Positions 16,389-25,302 of a DNA stretch of 64,000 bases are shown piece after piece. Origin of the DNA: Fictibacillus solisalsi (GTDB lineage: Bacteria; Bacillota; Bacilli; Bacillales; Fictibacillaceae). The stretch is from positions 2,563,057 to 2,627,056 of the forward strand of contig NZ_FNHW01000001.1 of assembly GCF_900103485.1 (NCBI RefSeq), given 5' to 3'. How positions within the stretch are numbered: position 1 is the first letter of the stretch; each line of letters starts with the position of its first letter. Under the pieces are notes generated by a model, which saw only the letters and a program-made list of their open reading frames with translations, was not told the DNA's origin and searched no databases. A program made the position numbers and the translations under genes.

Positions 16389-17327
16389 ATGAAAGCTATC
16401 ATTATTAATGAATACGGCGGACGTGATCAGCTGGTAGAGAAGAACGTAAATAATCCCAAACCCGGTCCAAAAGATGTTCTCATTGAGGTTTATGCGACGT
16501 CAGTAAACCCGGTGGACTGGAAAATCCGCGAAGGTTATTTAAAGGACAATCTTCAATTAAAATTTCCTGTCATTCTCGGCTGGGATGCTGCTGGAGTAGT
16601 AAGAGAAACGGGCTCAGCCGTTACGAAATTTAAAACGGGGGACGAGGTATTTACAAGGCCCGCAACAGAGCGGGATGGAACGTACGCAGAACTGCTGGCG
16701 GCGGATGAAGATCTTGTTGCATTAAAACCGAAGAATTTGACGTTTAAGGAAGCTGCCTCTATCCCCCTTGTCGGTTTAACTGCATGGCAATGCCTGGTGG
16801 ATTTCGCACAAATTAAAGAGGGACAAAGAGTTTTGATTCACGCGGGAGGCGGAGGCGTTGGCAGCTTTGCGATTCAGCTGGCCAAGGCCAAAGGAGCTCA
16901 CGTTATTTCTACAGGAAGTGAGGACTCCGAAAGTATCATTAATGATTCCGGTGCAGATGAATTCATCAATTACAAAACAGAGGATTTCACTGAAGCAGTT
17001 CAACCGGTGGACATTGTTTTTGATACGATTGGAGGCGATGTACAAAAGAACAGCTATAAAGTGATCAAACCCGGAGGCGTACTTGTATCGATCGTAAGCC
17101 CTCCTGTTCAAAAAGATGCTACAAATCATTCAGTAAAAGCAGGCTTTGTCTTTCTTGATCCTGACGGTGAAGAACTTGCTGAAATCGGCAAACTGATCGA
17201 AGAAGGCAAGATCCGGCCATTTGTAGGAGAAAACTTCCAACTGACACAGGAAGGCGTCAGGGCAGCACATGAATTAAGCGAATCCCACCATGCGAAAGGA
17301 AAAATCATTATCACCGTTAAAGAATAA
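16389..17327 (+). CDS. zinc-independent quinone oxidoreductase / MDR-family alcohol dehydrogenase
   Basis: A 312-residue NADP-dependent enzyme of the medium-chain dehydrogenase family, quinone-oxidoreductase branch. It has the family opening (MKAIIINEYGG), GWDAAGVV for the GroES-like fold, and the cofactor motif HAGGGGVGSFAIQLAK near residues 139-154. The zinc ligands of true alcohol dehydrogenases are not present. The likely role is reduction of quinones or enals. The ATG has an AGAGGTG site, and the gene is single with a terminator. Confidence 0.88.
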   Translation: MKAIIINEYGGRDQLVEKNVNNPKPGPKDVLIEVYATSVNPVDWKIREGYLKDNLQLKFPVILGWDAAGVVRETGSAVTKFKTGDEVFTRPATERDGTYAELLAADEDLVALKPKNLTFKEAASIPLVGLTAWQCLVDFAQIKEGQRVLIHAGGGGVGSFAIQLAKAKGAHVISTGSEDSESIINDSGADEFINYKTEDFTEAVQPVDIVFDTIGGDVQKNSYKVIKPGGVLVSIVSPPVQKDATNHSVKAGFVFLDPDGEELAEIGKLIEEGKIRPFVGENFQLTQEGVRAAHELSESHHAKGKIIITVKE

Positions 17328-17340
17328 TAGTCTTATAAAA

Positions 17341-17380
17341 AAAGCCCGGATAGAGGATCACGACCTTCACCGGGTTTTTT
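17341..17380 (+). terminator. terminator of the quinone oxidoreductase gene
   Basis: The stem CCCGG/CCGGG, extended by inner GG/CC pairs, is followed by TTTTTT. Confidence 0.65.
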
Positions 17381-17468
17381 ACGTTAGATAATCTCACGCT
17401 TTTGTAGATAAAATGACAATTTCCATGGTAAAGTATCTCAACAACATCCCCGTTAGGAGGAGGATATT

Positions 17469-17642
17469 ATGATCCTTTCCCACCAATTAACACCAGACGA
17501 AAAAGAAAAAGTAAGACAACTGAAGAAAAAAATTAACAGTTCTATTAGTGCAGATGAAAGGAAAGATTATGAAACACAGCTGATCTCTTTGATGGAACGT
17601 ATTTTTATTCGTTATAAACTGCAAAGAAGAAATGAATTATAA
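17469..17642 (+). CDS. small hypothetical protein (57 aa)
   Basis: A 57-residue ORF with a strong TAGGAGGAGG site 6 nt before the ATG. The protein is highly charged, mostly helical in appearance (many Lys/Glu/Gln, e.g. DEKEKVRQLKKK), and has no membrane segment. I do not recognise it. It converges on the acetyltransferase gene, and the two coding regions overlap by 6 bp tail to tail, with no terminator between them. The ribosome site makes it a convincing gene. Confidence 0.65.
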   Translation: MILSHQLTPDEKEKVRQLKKKINSSISADERKDYETQLISLMERIFIRYKLQRRNEL

Positions 17643-18155
17643 ATTCAGCAGCCTGGCCAGGTCAAAACCGATAACTTCCTCCACCAACTCTTGATCTCCA
17701 ATCTGAATCTCTTCTTTTCCCAATAAAACTCCACCCCATCTTTCATAGGCAATTTTACATGGATTATCCTGAAGAACGCATACCATCATCGTATGATAAC
17801 CTGTATCCAAATGACTTTGCGCCAGCCGCCGGATCAGGCTGGTTCCAATCGAGCGCCGCTGATATTCCTGTAGAATATAAATGGCATAAAGCTCTCCATC
17901 GTACGGATACCGGCCGGAACGGTTAGGACCTCCTGAGCAGAACCCAATAATTTCCTGATTGATGGAAGCCACATATAAATAACTTTCCGGCAATGGTTTT
18001 TCTATTATTCCTTTCCACATTTCCTTTCTGTCCTCAACGGACATGTTCTTCAAATATACCTCATCTACGATTCCTTTGTATGTGGTCCGCCAGCTGTCTA
18101 CATGAACAAATGCGATGGCTTCTTCATCTCCGGGCAGGGCTTTGCGAATTTCCAA
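17637..18155 (-). CDS. GNAT family N-acetyltransferase
   Basis: A 172-residue GNAT acetyltransferase that would transfer acetyl from acetyl-CoA to an unknown amine. The acetyl-CoA loop is QEYQRRSIGTSLIRRL (the Q/RxxGxG/A motif with SIGT), preceded by the beta-strand LYAIYIL. I choose the TTG at 18155 because GGGAGGT lies 7 nt upstream; longer readings lack a site. Substrate unknown. Confidence 0.82.
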   Translation of the reverse strand: MEIRKALPGDEEAIAFVHVDSWRTTYKGIVDEVYLKNMSVEDRKEMWKGIIEKPLPESYLYVASINQEIIGFCSGGPNRSGRYPYDGELYAIYILQEYQRRSIGTSLIRRLAQSHLDTGYHTMMVCVLQDNPCKIAYERWGGVLLGKEEIQIGDQELVEEVIGFDLARLLNL

Positions 18156-18321
18156 GGTCCTTACCTCCCTTTTGCGATAATTAGCTCTCAAAATCATTAA
18201 CTTAGTAAACAATACCCAATACTGCAGCAAAAAACTGCAAATTTCATAAAAGTTGGTCGTTTACGTTTTGATTACAAGCTCTTTGCATTTTTATTTCCCC
18301 GGAAATTGACGTATTTTGAAG

Positions 18322-19101
18322 TTAGGGACGAACAGCAAACCAGATGGTCCATCGGTCACGTTCATTGATAGACTTTTCGTTTTTCAGTTTGTCTTCAATG
18401 AACGCTACCAAAGCATTCAGCTGCTCATCATTTAGCTCAAATAAAATGGAGCGTCCGGTACGGCTTTTCAGATCACTGGCCAATTCCTGAAACGTGGAAA
18501 ATGATTTTCTTGTTTCCCACAGCTTTATTTCGTTAAGACCGGTAAAGCCCGCTTCTGTTAATGCCGACTGAACACGTTCGCTCGAAAACCGTCTTTTTAT
18601 TTCCTGTTCGATAAGTAAAGGTTCTTTCTCAAAAAAGTAACCACGGATATGTTCACGCGATCCGGGCAACAGACAATCCTCAAGAGTTCTGTCTTGAACA
18701 ATGAAGATTCCGCCTGGTTTTAACAAACGGAAAGCTTCCTCAAAAGGTGACTCTAGATCGTTCAAGTGATGAATCACCGCCCGCTCGAGCACGATATCAG
18801 CTACCGAAGAAGGCAGGTGGGTACAGGAGGCTTCGCCCTGTTTAAAACTGATTCGGCTATTATAAGCCAAACAGTTTTCCTTTGCAGCAGTCAGCATGGA
18901 TTCAGAAAAATCAAGTGCTGTCACGTGACTGGCGCCCATCTCCAGCAAAGCTTTTGTATAAATCCCCCCACCGCAGCCGATATCCACGGCATTCCATTCC
19001 GAAGATACAATATATGGTTTAATGATGGTTATCCATTCATCGGATACCATTCTTGAAGCATAGGAAAACGTAACAGAAGGATCGTGAAAATCAATTCCCA
19101 T
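18322..19101 (-). CDS. class I SAM-dependent methyltransferase
   Basis: A 259-residue methyltransferase with the SAM-binding motif I VDIGCGGGIYTKAL (about residues 38-51), an acidic strand end (TALDFS), and the motif VLERAVIHHLND before LLKPGG. The fold is clear but the substrate is not. It lies 12 nt after another methyltransferase gene in the same direction, and the pair is probably one operon. The ATG has a strong AGGAGG. Confidence 0.85.
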   Translation of the reverse strand: MGIDFHDPSVTFSYASRMVSDEWITIIKPYIVSSEWNAVDIGCGGGIYTKALLEMGASHVTALDFSESMLTAAKENCLAYNSRISFKQGEASCTHLPSSVADIVLERAVIHHLNDLESPFEEAFRLLKPGGIFIVQDRTLEDCLLPGSREHIRGYFFEKEPLLIEQEIKRRFSSERVQSALTEAGFTGLNEIKLWETRKSFSTFQELASDLKSRTGRSILFELNDEQLNALVAFIEDKLKNEKSINERDRWTIWFAVRP

Positions 19102-19113
19102 TCTTCTTTCCTC

Positions 19114-19881
19114 CTATTTTCTTGTTTTCATAAAAACAGCGTCACCTGTGAAAGCCTGTACATGACCTTCTTTTTCCTTGATCATGAAGTACTCTTTTAC
19201 ACATTCAGAGGCTGATAACATGTCCTTCTCCAATTCTTCTTTGTCTTTTGAAGCCAGCTGCATCCGGCTGCACCAGCTGTCGAAAGTAAAATCCTTTTTA
19301 AAGGCGTGCATCTGTTCAAATGTAAATCCCGTTTCTTCAAGAAGCTGAAGCCACTCTGACTTTTTCCAGGCACGGTAATGGCTGGGATCTCTCTTTTTTT
19401 CAATACGATTATAAAATTGATCATATTCCGGGAGTTCCGGAGCCGTGTTATCGATTAGCAGGAATCTTCCTCCAGGTACTAACACCCGGAATGCTTCTGA
19501 CACAAAAGCTTTCACATCCGGAAAATGATGCGGGGCGATCCGGCAGGTGACCAGTTCAAACGATTCTTTTTCAAATGGGAGGTTTTCAGCATCTCCCTGT
19601 ACAAACGAAACATTGGACCGGCTCTGTTCACTTATAAACCGCTTAGCGGCTACAAGAATTTCACTCGTCAGATCAAGAGCGGTTACTTGCTTTACATATG
19701 GAGAAAATGCATTTGCCGTATGGCCGCCACCTGTGGCAATATCGAGCAGACGATCTTGTGCGGTGACATTTGAAAGCATCACCATGAGTTCAAGATCCTT
19801 TCCTTTTGCGTGGATCGGACTTGTAATGTAATTGTCCGCATTTTTGCCAAATTGCTCTTGAACCTTCGCTTTAATATCCAT
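19114..19881 (-). CDS. class I SAM-dependent methyltransferase (UbiE/YcgJ type)
   Basis: A 255-residue methyltransferase. Motif I is LLDIATGGGHTANAF (about residues 46-60), then TALDLTSEIL, DAENLPF and the post-motif RVLVPGGRFLLID. This is the UbiE/Coq5-like pattern also seen in uncharacterised Bacillus methyltransferases. The ATG at 19881 has GGGAGAGG, so I reject the longer reading. First gene of a two-gene operon with another methyltransferase. Confidence 0.85.
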   Translation of the reverse strand: MDIKAKVQEQFGKNADNYITSPIHAKGKDLELMVMLSNVTAQDRLLDIATGGGHTANAFSPYVKQVTALDLTSEILVAAKRFISEQSRSNVSFVQGDAENLPFEKESFELVTCRIAPHHFPDVKAFVSEAFRVLVPGGRFLLIDNTAPELPEYDQFYNRIEKKRDPSHYRAWKKSEWLQLLEETGFTFEQMHAFKKDFTFDSWCSRMQLASKDKEELEKDMLSASECVKEYFMIKEKEGHVQAFTGDAVFMKTRK

Positions 19882-20082
19882 GGAACCCTCTCCCTTCTTA
19901 TTTATCATATGCAACCCACTACTCTATGAAAATTACTAAAAAACTCGTTGTTTCCATAAGTAAAACTAATTAATTCCCGAATATTTGAAATAGTAAAGGA
20001 TTTAAAGGGATATTCTTTGTACTTTTTGGGAATTGCACGTATCCTTTTAAATGTAACCACCAAAAATTGGAGGGAAGCGACC

Positions 20083-21297
20083 ATGGATAATTCCATTCAA
20101 ACAGCATTTCGACAAGTATCAGAAATCTCAACGAAAGAAGAACGTTATGAACCGTTTGCCTGGTATGAAAAGATGCGAAAGGATAGTCCAGTGCGTTGGG
20201 ATGAAAAACGGGGAGCATGGGATGCTTTTGACTATCAAAGCGTAAAAAATGTACTGGAAAATAAAGATTTATTTTCTTCCAACCGCTCAAGAAGGCGGGA
20301 AGGAGAACAAGCCTCTCCCATTGAGCTTAGCTTGATCAGCATCGATCCTCCGAAGCATACCCAAATGCGTTCCCTCGTGAACAAGGCATTTACTCCAAGG
20401 GTTATGAAGGACTGGGGGCCCCGCATCGAGCGGATCGCAAACCAGCTGCTTGACGAAATGCAGGACCCTTCTGAAATTGATTTGGTCAAGCAGTACTCTT
20501 ATCCGCTGCCTGTAATGGTGATTGCTGAAATCTTGGGCGTACCGATTAAAGATCAGGCTAAATTTAAGGACTGGTCGGATTGGGTGGTTGCCGGACCAAC
20601 GGACAACAGCCCCGAGGCAATTAAGCGACTGGAGGAAAATCAGCAGAGAACGTATTACGAGCTTTATGTGTATTTTAAAGAAACCATTGCCATGAAAAGA
20701 AAGCAGCCTGGTGAAGACATCATATCTGTACTAATTGATGCAGAAATGCAGGGAACCATGCTCTCAGAAGATGAGATTATTGGTTTTTGTATTCTCCTTT
20801 TGGTTGCAGGAAATGAAACCACAACAAACTTAATCAGCAATGCTTATTATTGCTTTACTGAGTTCCCCGAGATTTATGAAGAGATTTTGAAAGATCCTGG
20901 AGGAGCCCTTCCGCTTACCATTGAAGAAGTGCTCAGGTATCGTTCCCCTGTGCAATCCATGAGCCGTGTTGCAAAAGAAGATACGGTCCTAAATGGCGCC
21001 CAAATTAAAGCAGGTAATATTGTTGTTGCCTGGATGGGGTCAGCAAACCGTGATGAACAGCAATTTGAGAATGCTCATCAATTCAATATACGAAGAAAAC
21101 CCAATCCTCATCTAGCGTTTGGAAAGGGTATTCACTTTTGCCTGGGAGCCCCCCTCGCACGGCTTGAGGCCGAGATTGCGATGGCAGAATGGATCAAACG
21201 CTATCCTCGTTTTGAAAGAAGCTCCGGCTTTTCCCTTGAGCCGATTGAGAGCACATTTGTTTACGGTCTTAAGGAATTAAAATTATCCATTTTATAA
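20083..21297 (+). CDS. cytochrome P450 (CYP109-like)
   Basis: A 404-residue soluble bacterial P450, a haem monooxygenase needing an external electron partner. The I-helix AGNETTT is at about 242-248, the ExxR motif (EEVLRYR) near 281-287, and the haem loop FGKGIHFCLGAPLARLE near 346-362 has the ligand Cys at about 353. The overall sequence resembles the CYP109 group of bacilli (B. subtilis YjiB), whose members act on fatty acids and terpenoids. The ATG at 20083 has GGAGGGAAG. No ferredoxin or reductase gene lies nearby. Confidence 0.9.
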   Translation: MDNSIQTAFRQVSEISTKEERYEPFAWYEKMRKDSPVRWDEKRGAWDAFDYQSVKNVLENKDLFSSNRSRRREGEQASPIELSLISIDPPKHTQMRSLVNKAFTPRVMKDWGPRIERIANQLLDEMQDPSEIDLVKQYSYPLPVMVIAEILGVPIKDQAKFKDWSDWVVAGPTDNSPEAIKRLEENQQRTYYELYVYFKETIAMKRKQPGEDIISVLIDAEMQGTMLSEDEIIGFCILLLVAGNETTTNLISNAYYCFTEFPEIYEEILKDPGGALPLTIEEVLRYRSPVQSMSRVAKEDTVLNGAQIKAGNIVVAWMGSANRDEQQFENAHQFNIRRKPNPHLAFGKGIHFCLGAPLARLEAEIAMAEWIKRYPRFERSSGFSLEPIESTFVYGLKELKLSIL

Positions 21298-21300
21298 TAG

Positions 21301-21344
21301 AAAAAAGCTGGAGGCCTCCAAATAGAGGCTTCCTGCTTTTTTTT
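21301..21344. terminator. terminator between the P450 and VOC genes
   Basis: An imperfect 12-bp stem (AGCTGGAGGCCTC / GAGGCTTCCTGCT) with A-rich and T-rich flanks; it serves the two converging genes. Confidence 0.75.
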
Positions 21345-21939
21345 AGCAGCCTGTGACGATAACCTTATTCGGGTCTTTGCTTCTGCCCTCCACGCCATTC
21401 ATCAACACTTCCTGAAGTTGAATCTGCTCTCCTTCTTCAAGAACAATTTCGTCCACATTTCGATGAAAGAGCCTTTCAAGATCTCTTTTAAAGGACTCAT
21501 TGGGACCTTTAATCATCATCCTGGTGATCGATATATTCTCATCATTCACCGTTTCTTTTCTTGTTTGGAGTTCAATCTTAAAACGGTACGGCGTAAAGAT
21601 AAACGTTCTGCGCGCTCCACTCTCTGTCTTCCAGCCCATAACGTCCGCGCGATTGCAAATGTGTTCAAGCTCTTCCTCGCTCACAAGATACCCGATATGG
21701 TCAAAGATCGGTTTCTTGCCCGCACCAAATGTAATATTCACCTTTCCTCTTCTCACTTCAATGATCCGAAAAAGGAGGGCATTCTCCCGAAAGTCTTCCC
21801 ATTCAAGCGGCGGATGATAGGGCGTGACCTCACCCTTTTCCATGGCATACCGCGCTGCAACAGTAAAACCCAGTTTTCGATAAAAATTTTCCGTTTCTTC
21901 TACTCGATCGGTCCAAAAATGATAATGGAATAATTTCAT
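21343..21939 (-). CDS. VOC (glyoxalase-fold) family protein
   Basis: A 198-residue protein that begins like a vicinal-oxygen-chelate domain (FHYHFWTDRVEETENFYRKLGF) and closes the first domain with FTPYRFKIELQTRK. A further 70 residues with no motif I know follow. It could be a metal-dependent dioxygenase, isomerase or resistance-type binding protein. The start at 21939 has a GGGAAGTG site; the longer reading is unsupported. Confidence 0.65.
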   Translation of the reverse strand: MKLFHYHFWTDRVEETENFYRKLGFTVAARYAMEKGEVTPYHPPLEWEDFRENALLFRIIEVRRGKVNITFGAGKKPIFDHIGYLVSEEELEHICNRADVMGWKTESGARRTFIFTPYRFKIELQTRKETVNDENISITRMMIKGPNESFKRDLERLFHRNVDEIVLEEGEQIQLQEVLMNGVEGRSKDPNKVIVTGC

Positions 21940-22039
21940 TGTTTCACTTCCCGTCTGCCTAATAGATCCTTTTGTGTCTGAAATGCGATGGACAAACATA
22001 TAGTGAGAGTATACAAGCTACTATACCTGGAGGCCAATT

Positions 22040-22672
22040 ATGCTGATTCTGTTTTTACTCGGACTGGCTCTTGCAGCTTCTCCCGGCCCTGATTTTCTGT
22101 TAATGACAAAGCATACGCTGAGCCATGGAACACGTATGGGCTATGCCACGTTTCTTGGAAATCGTACTAGCTTCATCCTCCATCTAACCCTGGCAGTTCT
22201 TGGATTGTCAGTCATCTTAAAGGAATCAGCTCTATTATACTTGTTAATCCGCATGGCCGGGGCTTCATATTTAATTTATTTAGGCCATCACAACTTGTTT
22301 AGGCGAATTTCACCTGCACATGAATCATCGAGCATTACAAATATTGCCCTTTCTCACCTTCTAGCCTATCAGCGCGGATTTTGGAGCAATCTTTTAAATC
22401 CAAAAGTCAGCCTCTTCTTTCTGAGCATTTTCCCTCAGTTCGTTACTGCCCAACAACTGGCCTCCGATCCGTTTGGCAGTGCCCTGGTTTTTCTTTCGGG
22501 CAATTCATGCTGGTACCTGGCCATTTTGCCGGTTGTCGGCATGCAGCACATTCGCCAGCAGGTAGCCCGCTTTCAATCCCTTTTGGATATCCTTTTTGGT
22601 GTGCTGTTTATCGGATACGGCGGAAAAATAGCTCTAGAAGACCTTCAGCTAGTCATTGGATACCTGCATTAA
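22040..22672 (+). CDS. LysE/RhtB family amino acid exporter
   Basis: A 210-residue membrane protein of the LysE family with about six hydrophobic segments. The family opening LALAASPGPDFLLM with the conserved PGP is present, as is LIRMAGASYLIYLG in the second repeat. These proteins export amino acids or related metabolites by proton exchange. The ATG has a CTGGAGG site. The substrate cannot be told. Confidence 0.85.
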   Translation: MLILFLLGLALAASPGPDFLLMTKHTLSHGTRMGYATFLGNRTSFILHLTLAVLGLSVILKESALLYLLIRMAGASYLIYLGHHNLFRRISPAHESSSITNIALSHLLAYQRGFWSNLLNPKVSLFFLSIFPQFVTAQQLASDPFGSALVFLSGNSCWYLAILPVVGMQHIRQQVARFQSLLDILFGVLFIGYGGKIALEDLQLVIGYLH

Positions 22673-22717
22673 AATAGGATAACCTGATTACCAGGCTACC
22701 CCTTCCTTACTTGCTTA

Positions 22718-24274
22718 CTATTCCACCGGCACTGGGTCTTCGCTGCGGTCTATGGATCCCGGCTCTTTGCTTTTTTTCGCCAGGTCGTATCTTAGTCCAT
22801 CAATGCTTTGCCGTACATTGCCCTTACCTGAAAAATTCTCAATCAGTTCCTTCATATCAATTCCGGATGAAGCCTTTAAAGTTTCCTGAAGGGAAGCCAT
22901 AAGGTTAGTGGCATAGCCGGTCACCTTATTCGCTCCTCCGTTCTCACCACTGCCGCCGGTATCCACTACTGTAATTTTATCGATGTTGGAAAGCGGGCTG
23001 GCAACTTCCTTCGCGTAAGCCGGAAGCATGGATACAATCATATCGAGAATGGCCGCTTGACCAAACATTTCAAAGGCTTCGGCAATCTTTTCTTTTGCCT
23101 CTGCTTCAGCCAGTCCCTTCAGCCGGATAACCTCGGCTTCGGTTTCCCCTTTTGCACGTTCTGCTTCTGCTTTAGAAAGCCCTTCGAGCCGCACTTTTTC
23201 GGCTTCTGCTGCTGCCATTGCCTCTACTCTGTACTTATGGGCATCTGCTTCAGCCACCTGTTTGCGTTTTTCGGCCTCTGCCGCTTGCTCTACAGAGTAA
23301 CGGTCTGCATCCGCTTTTTTCTTCACTTCAGAATCATATTGTTTTTCTCGCCTCGCAATCTCTTTTTCTTCCAATTCAATTTGCTTTTGGCGTTCAATAA
23401 TCTTGATCTGCATCTGCTGCTCCGTTACTTCCTGCTTGGCGCGTGCTTCTTCCAGATGGTAGGCTTGGTCCGCCTTCGCTTTGGCAATATCCTGCTCTCT
23501 TCGGTATTCAGCTATTTTCAGCTGATTGATTTTTTCAGCTTCCGCCACCTCTGTTGCTCGCTCCAGCTCTGACTTTTTCGCTTCTTTATCCGCTTCTGCC
23601 CGTTTGATTCGTGTTTCTTTCTCCGCATCTGCTGTTGCAATATCAGCATCACGTTTTACCTGGGCGATTCTCGGCTTACCGAGTGCTTCCAGGTAACCAT
23701 TTTTATCCCTTACATCCTTGATTGTAAAAGAAACTATGACAAGGCCCATTTTGGCCAGATCTTGTGAAGCAATCCGTTGTACTTCCTGAGAAAATTTATC
23801 ACGGTTTTTATAGATTTCTTCCACGGTCATGGAGCCGAGTATGGAACGCAGATGCCCTTCCAGAACTTCTCTTGCTTCAAGCTCGCGGTCTTGTTTGGTT
23901 TTTCCAAGAAACTGTTCTGCTGCTGTTGCGATTTCTCCTATGGAACTGCCAATCTTGATAATGGCGGTTCCATCAGCCGTAACAGGAACCCCCTGTTCGG
24001 TGTAAACTTCGGGAGTTTGCACTTCTAGTTTGCTGGAAAGAAGGCTCAGTGGTTCAGACTGCTGAAAAACCGGGAATACGAAAGTTCCTCCGCCCCTGAC
24101 AATCTTTATCTTGTTTCCTGATTCATCGATATTTACATTTTTGTTCCCGAGAAAGCTCCCCGTAACAATCAGTGCCTCATCCGGACCTGCCGTCTTATAC
24201 TTGGTAACAAAAACTGCAATTAACGCAATTACGATAAATACGGCAATACCTGCAACGATAAAAATAGGTGTCAT
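22718..24274 (-). CDS. floT: flotillin FloT (SPFH domain protein)
   Basis: A 518-residue flotillin matching B. subtilis YuaG/FloT. An N-terminal hydrophobic hairpin (residues 4-24) is followed by the SPFH domain to about residue 200. Then comes a long Ala/Glu/Lys coiled coil rich in AEAEK repeats (about 210-410) and an oligomerising C-terminal tail. It scaffolds fluid membrane microdomains. The gene lies 23 nt behind its partner yuaF, as in B. subtilis. Confidence 0.95.
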   Translation of the reverse strand: MTPIFIVAGIAVFIVIALIAVFVTKYKTAGPDEALIVTGSFLGNKNVNIDESGNKIKIVRGGGTFVFPVFQQSEPLSLLSSKLEVQTPEVYTEQGVPVTADGTAIIKIGSSIGEIATAAEQFLGKTKQDRELEAREVLEGHLRSILGSMTVEEIYKNRDKFSQEVQRIASQDLAKMGLVIVSFTIKDVRDKNGYLEALGKPRIAQVKRDADIATADAEKETRIKRAEADKEAKKSELERATEVAEAEKINQLKIAEYRREQDIAKAKADQAYHLEEARAKQEVTEQQMQIKIIERQKQIELEEKEIARREKQYDSEVKKKADADRYSVEQAAEAEKRKQVAEADAHKYRVEAMAAAEAEKVRLEGLSKAEAERAKGETEAEVIRLKGLAEAEAKEKIAEAFEMFGQAAILDMIVSMLPAYAKEVASPLSNIDKITVVDTGGSGENGGANKVTGYATNLMASLQETLKASSGIDMKELIENFSGKGNVRQSIDGLRYDLAKKSKEPGSIDRSEDPVPVE

Positions 24275-24297
24275 CTTGTTTCCCCCTGTTCATTTAT

Positions 24298-24834
24298 TTA
24301 CAGCATTGCGGCCTGTTCATATGGCAATACATGAACGACTCCGCTTTTTACATCCACAATAAGAATTTTTTCTCCTTGTCCGATTGGGTCATTATTCAAA
24401 CTGACCGCTGTTTTGGCGATATTACCGCTGATTCCTTCTATAAATACCTCACCAAATCCATTGGATGGGATAGAAGTTATGACCTTTCCAATCCTTCCGC
24501 GCAAATCCTCTTCCGAGTAGTTTAAAGACGCTTCTGCAGAGGCAAGAGGAATCAGAACAAAGATATTCAGCAGCGACACAAGAATAAAAGAGGCACCAGC
24601 TGCCAAACCCATAATTAACCAGCTGCTGAATGTTGTTACCATTTCCAGAATATATCCCCCCGCACTCAGCAAGGTGAAAAAGGAAAGCACAAGCGTCGGG
24701 TTCAGAATATGGGAAAATACATCAAATGCCCCGTGAATCAAATCACTTACCAGTACATATAAAAACGTAATACATCCAAAAATAATAAGTCCTGTCAGGT
24801 AGACTGTTTCCATTGGATATCCCATGATCTCCAT
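24298..24834 (-). CDS. yuaF: NfeD-like membrane protein YuaF
   Basis: A 178-residue membrane protein with three to four hydrophobic segments in the first 100 residues, followed by a soluble OB-fold NfeD domain (GRIGKVITSIP ... GEVFIEG). Family members pair with SPFH proteins; here floT follows directly. The ATG has AAAGGAGAG. In B. subtilis this operon answers to sigma-W under membrane stress, and a matching promoter-like pair is found upstream. Confidence 0.92.
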   Translation of the reverse strand: MEIMGYPMETVYLTGLIIFGCITFLYVLVSDLIHGAFDVFSHILNPTLVLSFFTLLSAGGYILEMVTTFSSWLIMGLAAGASFILVSLLNIFVLIPLASAEASLNYSEEDLRGRIGKVITSIPSNGFGEVFIEGISGNIAKTAVSLNNDPIGQGEKILIVDVKSGVVHVLPYEQAAML

Positions 24835-25248
24835 TCGGCGCTCTCCTTTTTCAAATAACTTAAACCTCTTTTTTATCCATTATATGGGATAATTATAGCA
24901 TACAACTGATCCAGTTTTGGAAAAACATGTTTCTTTTTCATAATCCTTCAAGCGCGCTTCGTATATATAAACGGAAATTGAAAGAAAAGGTTTCGCTTTT
25001 CCGTGAAAAATTTATCATATTTATATTTTGGTATATGTACTAACCGATGTTGCCTTTTAAAGATTGGTTGCCGTTCTTGGTTGCCCGCTTTCCGCGTGGC
25101 GGGTGGTGAGCTCAGCAGGTTTCCATCGCACGATGAAAAATATGGTGTTCATTTTCAAGGGGTTTCACACCTTTCACTACACTCAGCTCTTCTGCGAAAA
25201 TTTCATATAACATTTTTGAAAACAACCAATTTTTTAGCATAAATAAAA
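24835..25248. other. intergenic stretch between yuaF and sirC
   Basis: About 400 bases with no gene I can support. A 79-codon open frame (25003-25242) has a GTG start without a ribosome site and an atypical composition. The stretch includes the yuaF promoter region and a GC-rich inverted patch around CCCGCTTTCCGCG...GGCGGG (25086-25107) that could be a decayed dispersed repeat. Confidence 0.45.
24970..24995 (-). promoter_or_regulatory. possible sigma-W promoter for yuaF-floT
   Basis: On the minus strand CGAAAC (24990-24995), 16 bp, CGTT (24970-24973). This is close to the sigma-W consensus TGAAAC-N16-CGTA, with one change in each box. It lies about 135 nt before yuaF. Confidence 0.4.
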
Positions 25249-25302
25249 AAGCCACCTGGGAATTTGCACTGTGTGCAATTCCGAATCAGGTGACTTTTTG
25301 GT
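25249..25302 (-). terminator. terminator of the sulfate assimilation operon
   Basis: On the minus strand a long stem (AGTCACCTG..GGAATTGCA / TGCAAATTCC.AGGTGGCT, with a small bulge) ends in TTTTTTATTT. It overlaps the last codons of sirC. Confidence 0.85.

Noticed and set aside
23057-23572. A 171-codon Phe/Cys-rich frame opposite floT
   Set aside because: It is the complement of the Ala/Glu/Lys coiled-coil codons of floT.
23100-23650. Apparent tandem DNA repeats in floT
   Set aside because: They encode the AEAEK-type coiled coil of flotillin and are not a DNA-level repeat element.
25003-25242. A 79-codon plus-strand open frame between yuaF and sirC
   Set aside because: GTG start without a ribosome site, atypical codon use, and it overlaps the likely yuaF promoter region.
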